This document shows positions 16,400-25,926 of a stretch of DNA of 64,000 nucleotides, one piece after another. The position numbers and the translations under genes were made by a program. Positions within the stretch are counted from its first letter, which is position 1. The number at the start of each line of letters is the position of its first letter. Source of the stretch: Sphingomonas dokdonensis (lineage in GTDB: Bacteria; Pseudomonadota; Alphaproteobacteria; Sphingomonadales; Sphingomonadaceae); the NCBI RefSeq assembly GCF_002197685.1, contig NZ_NBBI01000003.1, positions 186,001 to 250,000 on the forward strand. The letters run 5' to 3'. The notes beneath the pieces were generated by a model. That model did no database searches. It was not told the origin of the DNA and saw only the letters and a program-made list of their open reading frames with translations.

Positions 16400-18439
16400 T
16401 CAGGCCGCCTTCGCCTCCTGCCGGAACTGATGCAGCAACGGCTCGGTATAACCCGACGGCTGGCTCACCCCCTCGAACACCAGCGCGCGTGCCGCCTTGA
16501 ACGCGAACCCATCGCGGCTCAGCGGCGTGTAAAGCGGATCGCCCGCATTCTGCGCATCCACCTTCTTCGCCATCCGGTCGAGCGCCGCATCGACCTCCGC
16601 TTCGGTGCACACGCCATGCAGCAGCCAGTTGGCAAGATGCTGCGAGGAGATGCGCAAGGTTGCGCGATCCTCCATCAGCCCCACGTCATGGATGTCGGGG
16701 ACCTTGGAACAGCCGACGCCCTGATCGATCCAGCGCACGACATAGCCAAGGATGCCCTGGCAATTGTTGTCCAACTCCTCGCGTATTTCTTCCGGCGTCC
16801 AGTTGCGCCCGGCGGCGAACGGCACGGTCAGCAGGCGATCCAGCGCGGGCGGCGCCTCGCCCGCGATCTCCTTCTGCCGTGCGAACACGTCCACCTGATG
16901 GTAGTGCAACGCATGGAGCGTCGCGGCGGTCGGCGACGGCACCCAGGCGGTGTTCGCGCCCGATTGCGGGTGCGCGATCTTCTGCTCCAGCATGTCGGCC
17001 ATCATGTCGGGCGCCGCCCACATGCCCTTGCCGATCTGCGCCTTGCCCGAAAGCCCGCACGCCAGCCCGATGCGCACGTTGCGGTCCTCATAAGCCTTGA
17101 TCCAGTCGCTGCCCTTCATCTCCGCCTTGCGGATCACCGGGCCGCCGCGCATCGCGGTGTGGATCTCGTCGCCGGTGCGATCGAGGAAGCCGGTGTTGAT
17201 GAAGACGATCCGGTCGCGCACCGCATGGATGCACGCGGCGAGATTGGCGGACGTGCGCCGCTCCTCGTCCATCACGCCGACCTTGATCGTGTGGCGGTCG
17301 AGCCCCAGCAGATCCTCCACCGCGTCGAACAACCGATTGGTGAACGCCGCCTCGTCCGGCCCATGCATCTTGGGCTTCACGATATAGATCGAACCGGCGC
17401 GGCTGTTCTGCAGGCTGCCGAGCCGCTTCAGGTCATGCAGCCCGATCAGCGAGGTCATGATCGCGTCGAGAATTCCCTCGGGCGCCTCGCTACCATCCGC
17501 CAGTCGGATCGCGGGCGTCGTCATCAGATGCCCGACGTTGCGCACGAACAGCAAAGACCGGCCCGGCAGCGAGAAACTGGTCCCGTTCGGCGACGTATAG
17601 GTTCGCTCCCCCGCCAGCTTGCGGGTCAGCGTCTCGCCATTTTTCTCGAACGTCTCGACCAGATCGCCGCGCATCAGGCCCAGCCAGTTGCGATACGCCG
17701 CAACCTTGTCCTCGGCATCAACGGCGGCGACCGAGTCCTCCAGGTCGACAATCGTCGTCAACGCAGCTTCGAGGATCACGTCGGCAATGCCGAGCGGGTC
17801 GGTCTTGCCGATCGGATGGTCGCGATCGACCACGATCTCGATGTGCAGCCCGTTGTGGACGAACATCACACCCTTATCGAAGCGCGCAAATCGGTGGGGG
17901 CACTCACCCCCCGTCAGCGCAGCCTCCCACCCCGGCAGCGTCTCGTCCAGGAACGCCCGCGCCCGCGCGATCACCTGCGCGCCGCGTTCCGCATCGTAGC
18001 CGCCCGGCTTCGCCGCGCCCGGCAGCGCATCCGTGCCGTAAAATGCATCGTACAGGCTGCCCCACCGCGCATTGGCGGCGTTCAGCACAAAGCGGGCGTT
18101 GAGGCTTGGCACCACCAGCTGCGGCCCGGCCATGGTGGCGATCTCAGGATCGACATTTTCGGTGCCGATGGCGAACGGCGCCGGCTCGGGCACGAGATAG
18201 CCGATCTCGCTCAGGAACGCCGCATCCACCGGCTCGCCCGCCATGTAGCGCGCGTCGATCGCCGCCTGCAGCTCCTCGCGGCGGGCGAGCAGCGCCTTGT
18301 TCTCCGGCGTGAAGCGATCGAAAATCGCCGCCGCGCCCTGCCAGAAAGCGTCAGCCGCAATGCCGGTACCGGCAAGCGCCTCCGCCTCGACAAAGGTGGC
18401 GAGGCGATCATCGACCGAAAGGCCGGCGCGGGTCTGCAT
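16400..18439 (-). CDS. glcB: Malate synthase G
   Basis: This enzyme condenses glyoxylate with acetyl-CoA to malate in the glyoxylate shunt. The 679-residue single-chain form is slightly shorter than E. coli GlcB (723). Recognisable G-form blocks are [20 protein letters not shown], the inserted [18 protein letters not shown] region, [42 protein letters not shown], and the C-terminal [20 protein letters not shown] with the catalytic acid. No isocitrate lyase gene is in the window. Confidence 0.97.
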   Translation of the reverse strand: MQTRAGLSVDDRLATFVEAEALAGTGIAADAFWQGAAAIFDRFTPENKALLARREELQAAIDARYMAGEPVDAAFLSEIGYLVPEPAPFAIGTENVDPEIATMAGPQLVVPSLNARFVLNAANARWGSLYDAFYGTDALPGAAKPGGYDAERGAQVIARARAFLDETLPGWEAALTGGECPHRFARFDKGVMFVHNGLHIEIVVDRDHPIGKTDPLGIADVILEAALTTIVDLEDSVAAVDAEDKVAAYRNWLGLMRGDLVETFEKNGETLTRKLAGERTYTSPNGTSFSLPGRSLLFVRNVGHLMTTPAIRLADGSEAPEGILDAIMTSLIGLHDLKRLGSLQNSRAGSIYIVKPKMHGPDEAAFTNRLFDAVEDLLGLDRHTIKVGVMDEERRTSANLAACIHAVRDRIVFINTGFLDRTGDEIHTAMRGGPVIRKAEMKGSDWIKAYEDRNVRIGLACGLSGKAQIGKGMWAAPDMMADMLEQKIAHPQSGANTAWVPSPTAATLHALHYHQVDVFARQKEIAGEAPPALDRLLTVPFAAGRNWTPEEIREELDNNCQGILGYVVRWIDQGVGCSKVPDIHDVGLMEDRATLRISSQHLANWLLHGVCTEAEVDAALDRMAKKVDAQNAGDPLYTPLSRDGFAFKAARALVFEGVSQPSGYTEPLLHQFRQEAKAA

Positions 18440-18564
18440 GGGGGATTCCTCCTGACGTTACCAACAGCGCCTGGGGAGGGCACCGCCGCGATTAGGCGAT
18501 AGCGACAACGAAGCGCAAGCCTCCGCTATCCGCCGGTACGGCCAGCCTCCCTTCCCCCGCTGGC

Positions 18565-18615
18565 TGGGAGAGGGACAGTCAAAGGCGACAACGCTCCGAC
18601 ACCGCCCCTCTCCCA
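18565..18615. repeat. Inverted repeat, 10-bp arms
   Basis: TGGGAGAGGG (18565-18574) and CCCTCTCCCA (18606-18615) are perfect inverted copies around a 31-base loop, between the thiolase-like gene and the malate synthase gene. Further CCCTCTCCCC sequence follows. This kind of GGGAGAGGG palindrome is a common intergenic repeat in high-GC proteobacteria. It may also stop transcription from the acyl-CoA cluster before it enters glcB. Confidence 0.5.
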
Positions 18616-18666
18616 ACCTGGCCTACGGCTCGACCACCCTCTCCCCGCGCGCGGCAAGAGAGAGAT

Positions 18667-20169
18667 TTACGCGCGTTTCCACACCATCAGCTCGCCCTCG
18701 GCGACCACTTCGCCGGCCGCCCCAACCGGCTCGGCCGCACCATCGCTCAAGAATGCGATCGTCGCCGCGTCACTCGCTGGCACCTGCGCCAGCGTACGCT
18801 TCCCGTCGGGCAGCTTCGCCACCACCACGCCGGCCTTGGCCGAACCATCGCGGTTGTAGAAAACGGTGTAGGTCTCGACCTCACCCGGCCCGGTGTAATC
18901 CTTCACCAGCTCCGGCACCGCGCCGCGCGCGGCATCCGCCTCCGCCTGTAGGTCGAATTCATGCGCTTCGCCAGCGCCCGGCAGCGGCTGGGTGCCGAGC
19001 ACGATCGCATGGTTGTGGGTGGCAAAGCCACCATTGGCGAACAGCAGCCCCTTCTCGCCCTCGCCGCCCCGCAGGCTGTCGACCAGCTCGGCCACGGCAT
19101 GCGCCATGTAATTGCCGATCGGCCCGCCACCGAAGGTCAGCCCGCCGAACACCGTCGCCGGCTTCTCGACCGGCCAGCCGATCACCCGCCGCGCCATCTT
19201 CGGCACGCAGGGGAAGCAGGAATAGAGCTCGACCAGATCGAGATCGTCCGCCGTCACTTCGTTGAACTCGAGCGTGCGCTTGAGACACACCTCCATGCTC
19301 GGCGACTTGTCGTAGCGGTCACGGGCGAGGAAATCGCCTGCCTCATGCGCACTGGCGCCGCGCCCGACATAGACGATCCGCTCCTCGGGCACCCCGCGCC
19401 GCCGCGCTTCGGCCAGGCTGGTGACGATGAAGCCCGCGCCCTGGTTGACGCTCGAATTGGCTACCATCAGCTTGGTGTACGGGAAAGCGATCGGGCGATT
19501 GTCCGCGGTGGGTTCGATCACCTCTTCAGGCGTCTTGGGCGCGTGGATCCACGCCGCCGGCGTCTGCGCCGCCACCTCGGAGAAGCGCGACCAGATTTCG
19601 CCCGATTCGCGCTGTCCCTCTTCCAGCGTCTGGCCATAGGCCGCGCGCCCGGCATTCTCGTAGAGCGGATAGACGTCGACCGGCGTCGCCAGCCCGTAGA
19701 TCTGGCGATAACCGGGCTTGGTGCCCTTACTGAGGGTGCGCAGCGGGTTCTGGTCCGCAACGCTTGTCTTTGCCGCGATCGCCGCACGCTGGCTCGCGGT
19801 GCGCAGCGCCTCGCCGCCCGTTACCGCCGCGATCTTGATCTCGCCGCGCGCGATCCGGTTCGCCGCCTCGTTTAGCAGCAGGATCGGGCTGTCGCCGTTG
19901 GGGCCAACGGACTCGTAGACGAGGCCAGCCTTCGATCCGATCCCGTCCGCCACCTTCTGCGCCAGCGGATTGTCCTTGCGGAAGCTGATCTGCTGCACGA
20001 CCGCGACCGAATCCACATCGGCCAGCCAGCCGCCGCCGGCATCCTTGTCGGCCTCCTCCAGCGCGGCGATCATCAGGCCGAGCGCATCCTTCCCCGCCAT
20101 CGGATCGGCCGGGCGGTCGTTGACCTGCCCGACGCCGACGATGACCGCGACCTTCTCCGGATCTGCCAT
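18667..20169 (-). CDS. Thiolase-superfamily protein (acetyl-CoA acetyltransferase-like)
   Basis: A 500-residue protein of the long thiolase-like family usually annotated as acetyl-CoA acetyltransferase. It has the N-terminal VAVIVGVGQVNDRP, the mid-protein MVANSSVNQGAGFIV, VELYSCFPC, and the C-terminal GGFATHNHAIVLG with the family HNHA. The loop where thiolases carry the nucleophilic cysteine reads ESVGPNGDSPILL and has no cysteine, so the chemistry may not be classical thiolysis. A roughly 100-residue C-terminal extension follows. The ATG at 20169 lies 2 bases past the enoyl-CoA hydratase stop. It is the last gene of the cluster. Confidence 0.82.
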   Translation of the reverse strand: MADPEKVAVIVGVGQVNDRPADPMAGKDALGLMIAALEEADKDAGGGWLADVDSVAVVQQISFRKDNPLAQKVADGIGSKAGLVYESVGPNGDSPILLLNEAANRIARGEIKIAAVTGGEALRTASQRAAIAAKTSVADQNPLRTLSKGTKPGYRQIYGLATPVDVYPLYENAGRAAYGQTLEEGQRESGEIWSRFSEVAAQTPAAWIHAPKTPEEVIEPTADNRPIAFPYTKLMVANSSVNQGAGFIVTSLAEARRRGVPEERIVYVGRGASAHEAGDFLARDRYDKSPSMEVCLKRTLEFNEVTADDLDLVELYSCFPCVPKMARRVIGWPVEKPATVFGGLTFGGGPIGNYMAHAVAELVDSLRGGEGEKGLLFANGGFATHNHAIVLGTQPLPGAGEAHEFDLQAEADAARGAVPELVKDYTGPGEVETYTVFYNRDGSAKAGVVVAKLPDGKRTLAQVPASDAATIAFLSDGAAEPVGAAGEVVAEGELMVWKRA

Positions 20170-20171
20170 GC

Positions 20172-20975
20172 TCACTTCGCCTTCCACACCGGCGCGCGCT
20201 TCTCGGCAAACGCCTTGGGGCCTTCGCGCGAGTCCTCGCTGGTGAACACGACCTTCGTTTCCTGCCGGTTCTGCGCCCAGGCGGCTTCCTCGCGCGCCAC
20301 CTTGCCGTCCGAGATGCCCTGCGCCATTCGCTTCGACGCCTGCACCGATAGCGGCGCGTTGACCGCGATGCGCTCCGCCAGCGCAAAGGCAGTGTCGAGC
20401 AGCTGTTCGCGCGGGGCGACGGCGTTGATCAGGCCCAATTCTAGCGCGCGCTTGGCATCGATCGGATCACCGGTCAGGATCATCTCCATCGCGATCTTCT
20501 TGGGCAATTGCTCAGGGAGCCGGAACACGCCGCCCGCGGCCGCAAACAGGCCGCGCTTGGGCTCGGGAAGGCCGAACTTCGCCTCGTCCACCGCCACGGC
20601 AAGGTCGCAGGCCAGCGTGATCTCCAATCCGCCGCCCAGCGCCATCCCGTTGACCGCCGCGATGACGGGCTTCGAAATCGCATGGCTCACGATCCCGGCG
20701 AAGCCCCATGCGGCCTTGGTCTTGTCGTCGGGCGCCAGGCTCTCCCCGCGCGACAGCGCCACCAGATCGGCGCCCGCGCAGAACGACTTGTCGCCAGCGC
20801 CCGTCACGATGACCACGCGGATCTCGGGGTCGTTGTCGGCCGCCTGCAAGGCATCGCCCACACCCTCATGGACGAAGCGGTTGACCGCGTTGCGCGCGTC
20901 CGGGCGGTTGATCGTGATGAGCATCACATTGCCACGCGTCTCGACGGCGACGGCCTCGTTCCCGAGCTGGGTCAT
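20172..20975 (-). CDS. Enoyl-CoA hydratase/isomerase (crotonase) family protein
   Basis: A 267-residue crotonase-fold protein. The oxyanion-hole segments are visible: DKSFCAGADLVALSRG, and MALGGGLEITLACDLAVAV. The position that holds a catalytic Glu in hydratases falls in GLPEPKRGLFAAAGG, where Glu is present. It is fourth in the leftward acyl-CoA cluster, 16 bases after the CoA-transferase gene. Hydration of an enoyl-CoA is the default expectation. Isomerase or hydrolase activity cannot be excluded. Confidence 0.9.
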   Translation of the reverse strand: MTQLGNEAVAVETRGNVMLITINRPDARNAVNRFVHEGVGDALQAADNDPEIRVVIVTGAGDKSFCAGADLVALSRGESLAPDDKTKAAWGFAGIVSHAISKPVIAAVNGMALGGGLEITLACDLAVAVDEAKFGLPEPKRGLFAAAGGVFRLPEQLPKKIAMEMILTGDPIDAKRALELGLINAVAPREQLLDTAFALAERIAVNAPLSVQASKRMAQGISDGKVAREEAAWAQNRQETKVVFTSEDSREGPKAFAEKRAPVWKAK

Positions 20976-20991
20976 TTGCTACAATCCCTTT

Positions 20992-23268
20992 CTAGGCAGC
21001 TTGTTCGATGATCTTATCGGCCAGCAGCGGCGCGATCGCATCGTCGCTCAACCCCAGCCAGTCGCGCAGCACCTCGGCGCTGTCTTCGCCGATGCGCGGC
21101 GCCGGTCGCTGATCGGGCACCGGCACACGCTCAAAATGCGCAATCGGCCCCTCGACCTGGAATGGTGTTGGCAGCAGCGGGTGCGTCGCCGCGCGAAACG
21201 TGCCCAGCGCCTGGTATCCAGGCGATTTCGGCAGGTCGGCGACCCGCACCATCATGCCCGCCGGCACCCCGGCGTCCTGCAACTGGGCGGCGGCATCCTG
21301 CGGCGGAAGCGTCCTTGCCCAAGCCGCCGCCGCGTCCTGTCCCGCGCCGCCCACAAGCGCCGCGACGGCCGCACGATCCGCCGCGCTGCGCAGCGTGGCG
21401 ACGCACCATTCGTCGTCCCCCGCGCACGGCAGCAGCCAATCCTCCGCCGGCACACCCGCTTCCACCGCAATGCCCGCCGTATTCGCTGCGCGCCGCGCGA
21501 TGTCGGCCGCCATATGCCCGAGCATCACCTCCGCCTGGCTCACGCTCGCCATGCCTCCCGCCCCTGTGCGCATGCGCCGGATCAGCAGCGCCAGCGCGCC
21601 CACCGTGCCGATCCGCGCCGCGACATGATCGGGATACACCGTAACCGTGTCGCAAAACGCATCCGGCGCATCGGGATAGACCCACTGCCGCGACAGCCCC
21701 GCCGACGCGCGTACCAGCGGGCCGTACCCCAGCCGGCGCGACCATGGTCCGGTCGGCCCGAACGCCGAACTGTCCACCGCGATCAAGCGCGGATTGGCCG
21801 CACGCAGCGTTTCGGCATCAAAGCCAAGGCTCGCCAGCGTCCCGGGCTTGAAATTGGAAAGCAGCACGTCCGCCTGCCGCACCAGATCGAGGAACAGCTG
21901 CTTGCCCCGCTCGGCACGCAGATCGATCGACAGCCCGCGCTTGTTGCGATGCCCGGCGGCAAAGGTGAGGCTGACCGGCGCATCATCGAGCGACTGGCGC
22001 TGCCCATCGGGAAAGGCGCTGTTCTCCACCTTCACCACATCGGCGCCCAGATCGGCCAACAGCCGCCCCGTCTCGCCCCCGACGACGATCACCCCCATGT
22101 CGAGCACCCGCACGCCGGCGAGCGGATAGTCCGCCGCTGGCGGGGCATCGAACGACGCCCGCGGCTCAATGAATCGCGCGTCCTCGCTAAGCGCCGGAGC
22201 CGGACCGCGCACCCCGGCACGCGCGCCGTCGATCTCGATCGTGCCATTGGGAAAGGGCAATGTGCAGCCCGGCGCGATCTCGACCGGTACAAACGCATTG
22301 CGCGCGATCATCTGCGGCGTTGCCACCGCTTCGCTTGCGTCCAGCACTGCCGCTGCGGGCACGCCGCGCCGTGCCGCTTCCTCCTCGATTTCGCCGCGCG
22401 TCTTGTCGGCGAGGAAACGCGTGATCGCCGGTAAGAGGTCGGGTGAGGTCGCCCGCGTGATCACGCGGTCCCATTCAGGCCCGGCGAACGCCTCGGGCGC
22501 TCCCATCCACGCATGCATCGCGCGCCATTGCCGCGGCGCGAGGATGCAGAAGCGCACAAAGCCATCGGCGCACGGCAGGATCGGATAACGGTGCCGCGCG
22601 TCCGTCCGGCTGTGCGGCATCTTCCACAAGGGCACGCCCGATTGCGCACTGCCCGACAGGCCGAAGCCGGGATCGAGCGCCTGCATCCCGGCCTCCAGCA
22701 GCGACACGTCGACCCTTTCGCCCTCCCCGGTCCGCAGCCGACCGATGAAGGCGCCGAGCGCCGCCACCGCAATCTGCGGCCCGGCGGTTTCCAGCGCCAG
22801 TTGCCCTGGCGGCAGCAAGGGCGGGCGCCCGGGCAGGCCTGACCGCGACAGCCCGCCGGTCAACGCATGCAGCACGGCATCACTCGCCTGCCAGTCCTTC
22901 CATGGCCCGACCGCGCCGAGATCGCTGATCGCCACATGGATCAGCGTCGGCACAGCCTCCCGTAACGCGGCACGATCAAGCCCCGGCAGCCCCGCCTCCA
23001 GCAGAATGTCCGCCTCGCGCGCCAGCGCCAGCAGCCGCGCCTGCTCGCGCGGCAGGTCGATCGCGGTCGCAGTCTTGCCGAGGTTCGCGGCGACGAACGA
23101 CAGGCTGGCTCCGACCACCGTATCGCCCGCCCTCCGATCCGCTCCGCCACCGCGCGGCTCGACGCGGATCACCTCGGCGCCAAGCTCGCCCAGCAGCCGC
23201 CCGATGCTGCCGAGCACCCCCGGCACGGCATCGATCACGCGAACGCCGGAGAGCGGCAGGTCGATCAT
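20992..23268 (-). CDS. Tandem-domain CaiB/BaiF (class III) CoA-transferase
   Basis: This 758-residue protein is two class III CoA-transferase domains in one chain, about residues 1-370 and 385-758. Both begin with the family N-terminus: PLSGVRVIDAVPGVLGSIGR, then PLAGVRVLDMGVIVVGGETG. Both carry GADVVKVE-like segments (GAEVIRVEP, GADVVKVEN) and the domain-swapping pattern. The single-domain enzymes work as interlocked dimers, so the fusion may be an intramolecular heterodimer. The segments around the usual catalytic aspartate read RVDVSLLEAG and ASVSQAEVM, with Glu at the likely position in both halves; this needs a structure-based alignment. The start overlaps the phosphotransferase stop by 4 bases. 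Confidence 0.88.
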   Translation of the reverse strand: MIDLPLSGVRVIDAVPGVLGSIGRLLGELGAEVIRVEPRGGGADRRAGDTVVGASLSFVAANLGKTATAIDLPREQARLLALAREADILLEAGLPGLDRAALREAVPTLIHVAISDLGAVGPWKDWQASDAVLHALTGGLSRSGLPGRPPLLPPGQLALETAGPQIAVAALGAFIGRLRTGEGERVDVSLLEAGMQALDPGFGLSGSAQSGVPLWKMPHSRTDARHRYPILPCADGFVRFCILAPRQWRAMHAWMGAPEAFAGPEWDRVITRATSPDLLPAITRFLADKTRGEIEEEAARRGVPAAAVLDASEAVATPQMIARNAFVPVEIAPGCTLPFPNGTIEIDGARAGVRGPAPALSEDARFIEPRASFDAPPAADYPLAGVRVLDMGVIVVGGETGRLLADLGADVVKVENSAFPDGQRQSLDDAPVSLTFAAGHRNKRGLSIDLRAERGKQLFLDLVRQADVLLSNFKPGTLASLGFDAETLRAANPRLIAVDSSAFGPTGPWSRRLGYGPLVRASAGLSRQWVYPDAPDAFCDTVTVYPDHVAARIGTVGALALLIRRMRTGAGGMASVSQAEVMLGHMAADIARRAANTAGIAVEAGVPAEDWLLPCAGDDEWCVATLRSAADRAAVAALVGGAGQDAAAAWARTLPPQDAAAQLQDAGVPAGMMVRVADLPKSPGYQALGTFRAATHPLLPTPFQVEGPIAHFERVPVPDQRPAPRIGEDSAEVLRDWLGLSDDAIAPLLADKIIEQAA

Positions 23269-24680
23269 AGCGGCCAGGCGAGCTCCCGCCGTGCCGCGCT
23301 TTCGCGATAGAAGTCGAGGAACGGCGCCTCATCGCCGTCCGCCTCCGCCACCTCGTCATGCTGCGCGATCAGCGCAGTCGCCAGCGTGCCCCAGATGCCG
23401 TCGAGCGCATCGAGCATCTCGCCCTCATGCGTGATGGGCGCATCCTCGCCGAGCAGGCGGCGCATGTCGCGGATGTCGGCCATGCGCCACGCCGCCGCCT
23501 TTTCCGCTTCCTGCGCGCCGAGCAGCGCCAGCAGTGCCGCCACCGTCAGCGTCGATCCGGCAAAGGCATCCACGGCGCCCATCTTCTCGCCCGCGCCCGC
23601 TGCCGCGATGCCCGCGCCGATCAGCACCTGCGCCAGGTCGCTCGACGGCATCACCGGCACCGGATCATAATGCCGCCCGCCCAGTTGCGCGGCGATGATC
23701 GCATCCTGTCGCCGCGCGGTGTACCAGCCCGATACCGCCAGCACCGGATCCTGCCGCCCGCCGTCGACGAATTCGCGGAAAGCGGAGATCCAGATCGCGA
23801 TCCCCTTTACCGATGCGAACAGCGACCACCAGCGCATTGCCGCCGGCTCCGCCGTCAGCCCGCTGGTGCGTTCCCACGCCGCGATCGCCTCGTCCCGTGG
23901 CAGCATCCCGCACGACATGCCCGGCGCGAAATGATCCCAGATCGGGTCCAGCGCCCAGCCGAGATCCTCCAGCGGATCGCCAAGATGCGCCATTTCCCAG
24001 TCGAACATCGCCAGCATCTTCCCGGCGCCGTCGTGCATCACATTGCCCGATCGGTAATCGCCGTGAACGATCGCCACGCGCTGCGCCGGCGGCGGCGGGT
24101 TGGCGCGCAGCCAGCGGATCGCCGCCTTGGCGATCGGCTGCGGCGAGAGCGCATCCTCGTCGATCACCCCCTCCCAATAATCCAGTGCGACGCGCCAGCA
24201 TTGGTCGGGCGCCGGCGCCGGCGCATGCTGCGCCAGCGGCGATCCGGTGGGATCGTGCGCCGCCAGCCGGCCCAGCGCGCCGAAGAAATCCTCACCCAGC
24301 GTCTGGCAATGCGTGCCGAACGGATCGCGCGCAAAGCTGCCGGCGACCTCGCCGCCCTCGATCCGCTCCATGATGAAGAACGGCCGACCAAGCTCCGCGC
24401 CGTCGCGCTCCAGCACCACGGCATGCGGTACCGGCACGACACCGGCAGCGCTCTGATACGCGCGAAACTCGGTTTCGCTCTCCGTATCGATCAGGCCCTT
24501 CGCCGGCTCTCGCCGCAGGATCAGCCGATGCGTCTTTTCGCCATCATGCGCGTCGAAGCGATAGGTCTCACGGCTGGCCCCGCCGGGAATGCGCGCCAGC
24601 CCCTCCACCGTCACCGCCCGCTGCCACAAACGGCCGAGATACGCCTCGATCTCGGCCCCGGTGAGTGCATCCCCGCTCAT
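23265..24680 (-). CDS. APH-type phosphotransferase family protein (ACAD10-like)
   Basis: A 471-residue kinase-like protein. The N-terminal about 350 residues have the aminoglycoside-phosphotransferase fold: GGASRETYRFD, the catalytic motif IVHGDYRSGNVMHD, and the metal motif MFDWEMAHLGDPLEDLGW. A C-terminal helical domain of about 120 residues follows. Homologues next to acyl-CoA genes, and the related domain of human ACAD10/11, are thought to phosphorylate hydroxylated acyl-CoA or similar lipids rather than antibiotics. It overlaps both neighbours by 4 bases, so it is tightly coupled in the acyl-CoA operon. Confidence 0.87.
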   Translation of the reverse strand: MSGDALTGAEIEAYLGRLWQRAVTVEGLARIPGGASRETYRFDAHDGEKTHRLILRREPAKGLIDTESETEFRAYQSAAGVVPVPHAVVLERDGAELGRPFFIMERIEGGEVAGSFARDPFGTHCQTLGEDFFGALGRLAAHDPTGSPLAQHAPAPAPDQCWRVALDYWEGVIDEDALSPQPIAKAAIRWLRANPPPPAQRVAIVHGDYRSGNVMHDGAGKMLAMFDWEMAHLGDPLEDLGWALDPIWDHFAPGMSCGMLPRDEAIAAWERTSGLTAEPAAMRWWSLFASVKGIAIWISAFREFVDGGRQDPVLAVSGWYTARRQDAIIAAQLGGRHYDPVPVMPSSDLAQVLIGAGIAAAGAGEKMGAVDAFAGSTLTVAALLALLGAQEAEKAAAWRMADIRDMRRLLGEDAPITHEGEMLDALDGIWGTLATALIAQHDEVAEADGDEAPFLDFYRESAARRELAWPL

Positions 24681-25789
24681 GCCGCGTCCAGCATCCCCTT
24701 GAATCCCGACGGCGCGTGCGGGCCGATCACCAATTGCTCCAGCACGCCCTTGCCCCGCCGCGTCTTGCCGTCCGGCCCGGTCATGGTGACGTTGGCGATC
24801 GCCTGGATATGCAAATGATGCGGCTGCATCACGTCAAGTTCGGCCGGCACGAAGTCCTCGCGCTCCACCACCACGCCGTCGCCCTGGTGGCGCCCATGCC
24901 CCCATTTGGGATGCGTATAGCCCAGCCCCAGCATCATGAACGGCGCGCCGATGTCGAACTCGACCTTGGTCTCCGCGCCCTTTTCGTCCTTCAGCGTGAC
25001 GCTCGCGCCCTGTGCATGGCGCGACCCCTGCTGCCACTGGATCTCGTACTCTGACTCGAAATGCGTCTCGTCCTCGATCCCGCCGCCCAGCGGCTTCCAC
25101 GCTGCGCGCCGGTTCCAGAAGCGGCCATGCTCGTCGTCGTTGGTGTGGAAATAGAAGTCCCCGTCCTCCATCGCGGTCGGGCTCCACAGCCAGAAGAATT
25201 GCGGCATGATCGGCGGACTCGCCGGCTGCGCATCCGGCGCGCCGATCGGCCGCACGCCCCATGAGCGGTCGCGCGTGCCCAGCCAGCTGTTCACCTCGGT
25301 GCGCACGCCATCCACCTCGATCCAGCCCTGATAGGTGCCGTTCTGCGTCATGCGCGTCACATCCATCAGCACGCGCGGGCCGTTGCGGCGAGTGAAGCGC
25401 GGCTCCTCCAGCGGAAAGGCGCGCCCGGTGTAGGTCAGCTCGGCCCGCATCTTGTGCTCGGGCGCGTCGACCGTCAGCTTCACCGACTTCAACGGCTCCA
25501 GCACCTCCACGGCAATGCCGCCGACCTGCGTGTCCATCCGCTCCATGCCGAGATCGCGGCTGGCGTGCAGGTTGATCTGCTTGCCGTCCTTCAGCCAGCA
25601 GAAGCTCGCATCGATAATGTTGATATGCGGGTAGATGCCCATTGCCGCGGCGAAGAAGCCGTCCTCGTCGGCGCCGGGGGCATAGCCGTTGAAGAAGAAC
25701 CGATCGTAGAAATTGCGGTCCGTGCCCGCATAGGCGACCGGCTCGGCCGTTTGGTGGATCGGATATTCGTCGCCCTTGGTCAGCACCAT
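24677..25789 (-). CDS. Conserved protein of unknown function, first gene of acyl-CoA cluster
   Basis: A 370-residue protein with no signal peptide and no membrane segment. It is rich in Trp, Tyr, Phe and Asp, with an apparent two-lobed beta-rich layout (N-terminal KGDEYPIHQTAEPVAYAGTD, mid EVNSWLGTRDRSWGVRPIG, then HFESEYEIQWQQGSRHAQGA). The pattern of beta strands with RDRSWG in the middle recalls AttH/CrtC-like lipocalin-fold proteins (hydroxyneurosporene synthase and relatives), but this is only a resemblance. The ATG at 25789 is preferred over one 5 codons upstream. Context suggests a lipid or steroid-like substrate shared with the phosphotransferase it overlaps. Confidence 0.7.
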   Translation of the reverse strand: MVLTKGDEYPIHQTAEPVAYAGTDRNFYDRFFFNGYAPGADEDGFFAAAMGIYPHINIIDASFCWLKDGKQINLHASRDLGMERMDTQVGGIAVEVLEPLKSVKLTVDAPEHKMRAELTYTGRAFPLEEPRFTRRNGPRVLMDVTRMTQNGTYQGWIEVDGVRTEVNSWLGTRDRSWGVRPIGAPDAQPASPPIMPQFFWLWSPTAMEDGDFYFHTNDDEHGRFWNRRAAWKPLGGGIEDETHFESEYEIQWQQGSRHAQGASVTLKDEKGAETKVEFDIGAPFMMLGLGYTHPKWGHGRHQGDGVVVEREDFVPAELDVMQPHHLHIQAIANVTMTGPDGKTRRGKGVLEQLVIGPHAPSGFKGMLDAA

Positions 25790-25926
25790 GCCCGCTCTCC
25801 GCATCTGTAAAGGTGCCGGTCTGTGCCGGCTTGCAGCGGGGGAGGTGGACCAGCGGCAGCAACGCTGTCAACGGCAAGATAACAGATGTTACGCCGCAAT
25901 GACGCTACGGCGCGCGAGGCGTGCGC

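Noticed and set aside
16430..18502. Long open frame antisense to the malate synthase gene
   Set aside because: Same pattern of Arg/Gln/His-rich sequence with no domain. The minus strand encodes a full-length malate synthase with all motifs.
20215..22434. Long plus-strand frame across the crotonase and CoA-transferase genes
   Set aside because: It spans two convincing minus-strand genes and has low-complexity, basic composition; no ribosome binding site at its start.
23265..24680. Antibiotic (aminoglycoside) resistance kinase
   Set aside because: The APH fold is present, but the gene is translationally coupled to acyl-CoA genes and has an extra C-terminal domain like ACAD10-type proteins. 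Resistance is not supported.
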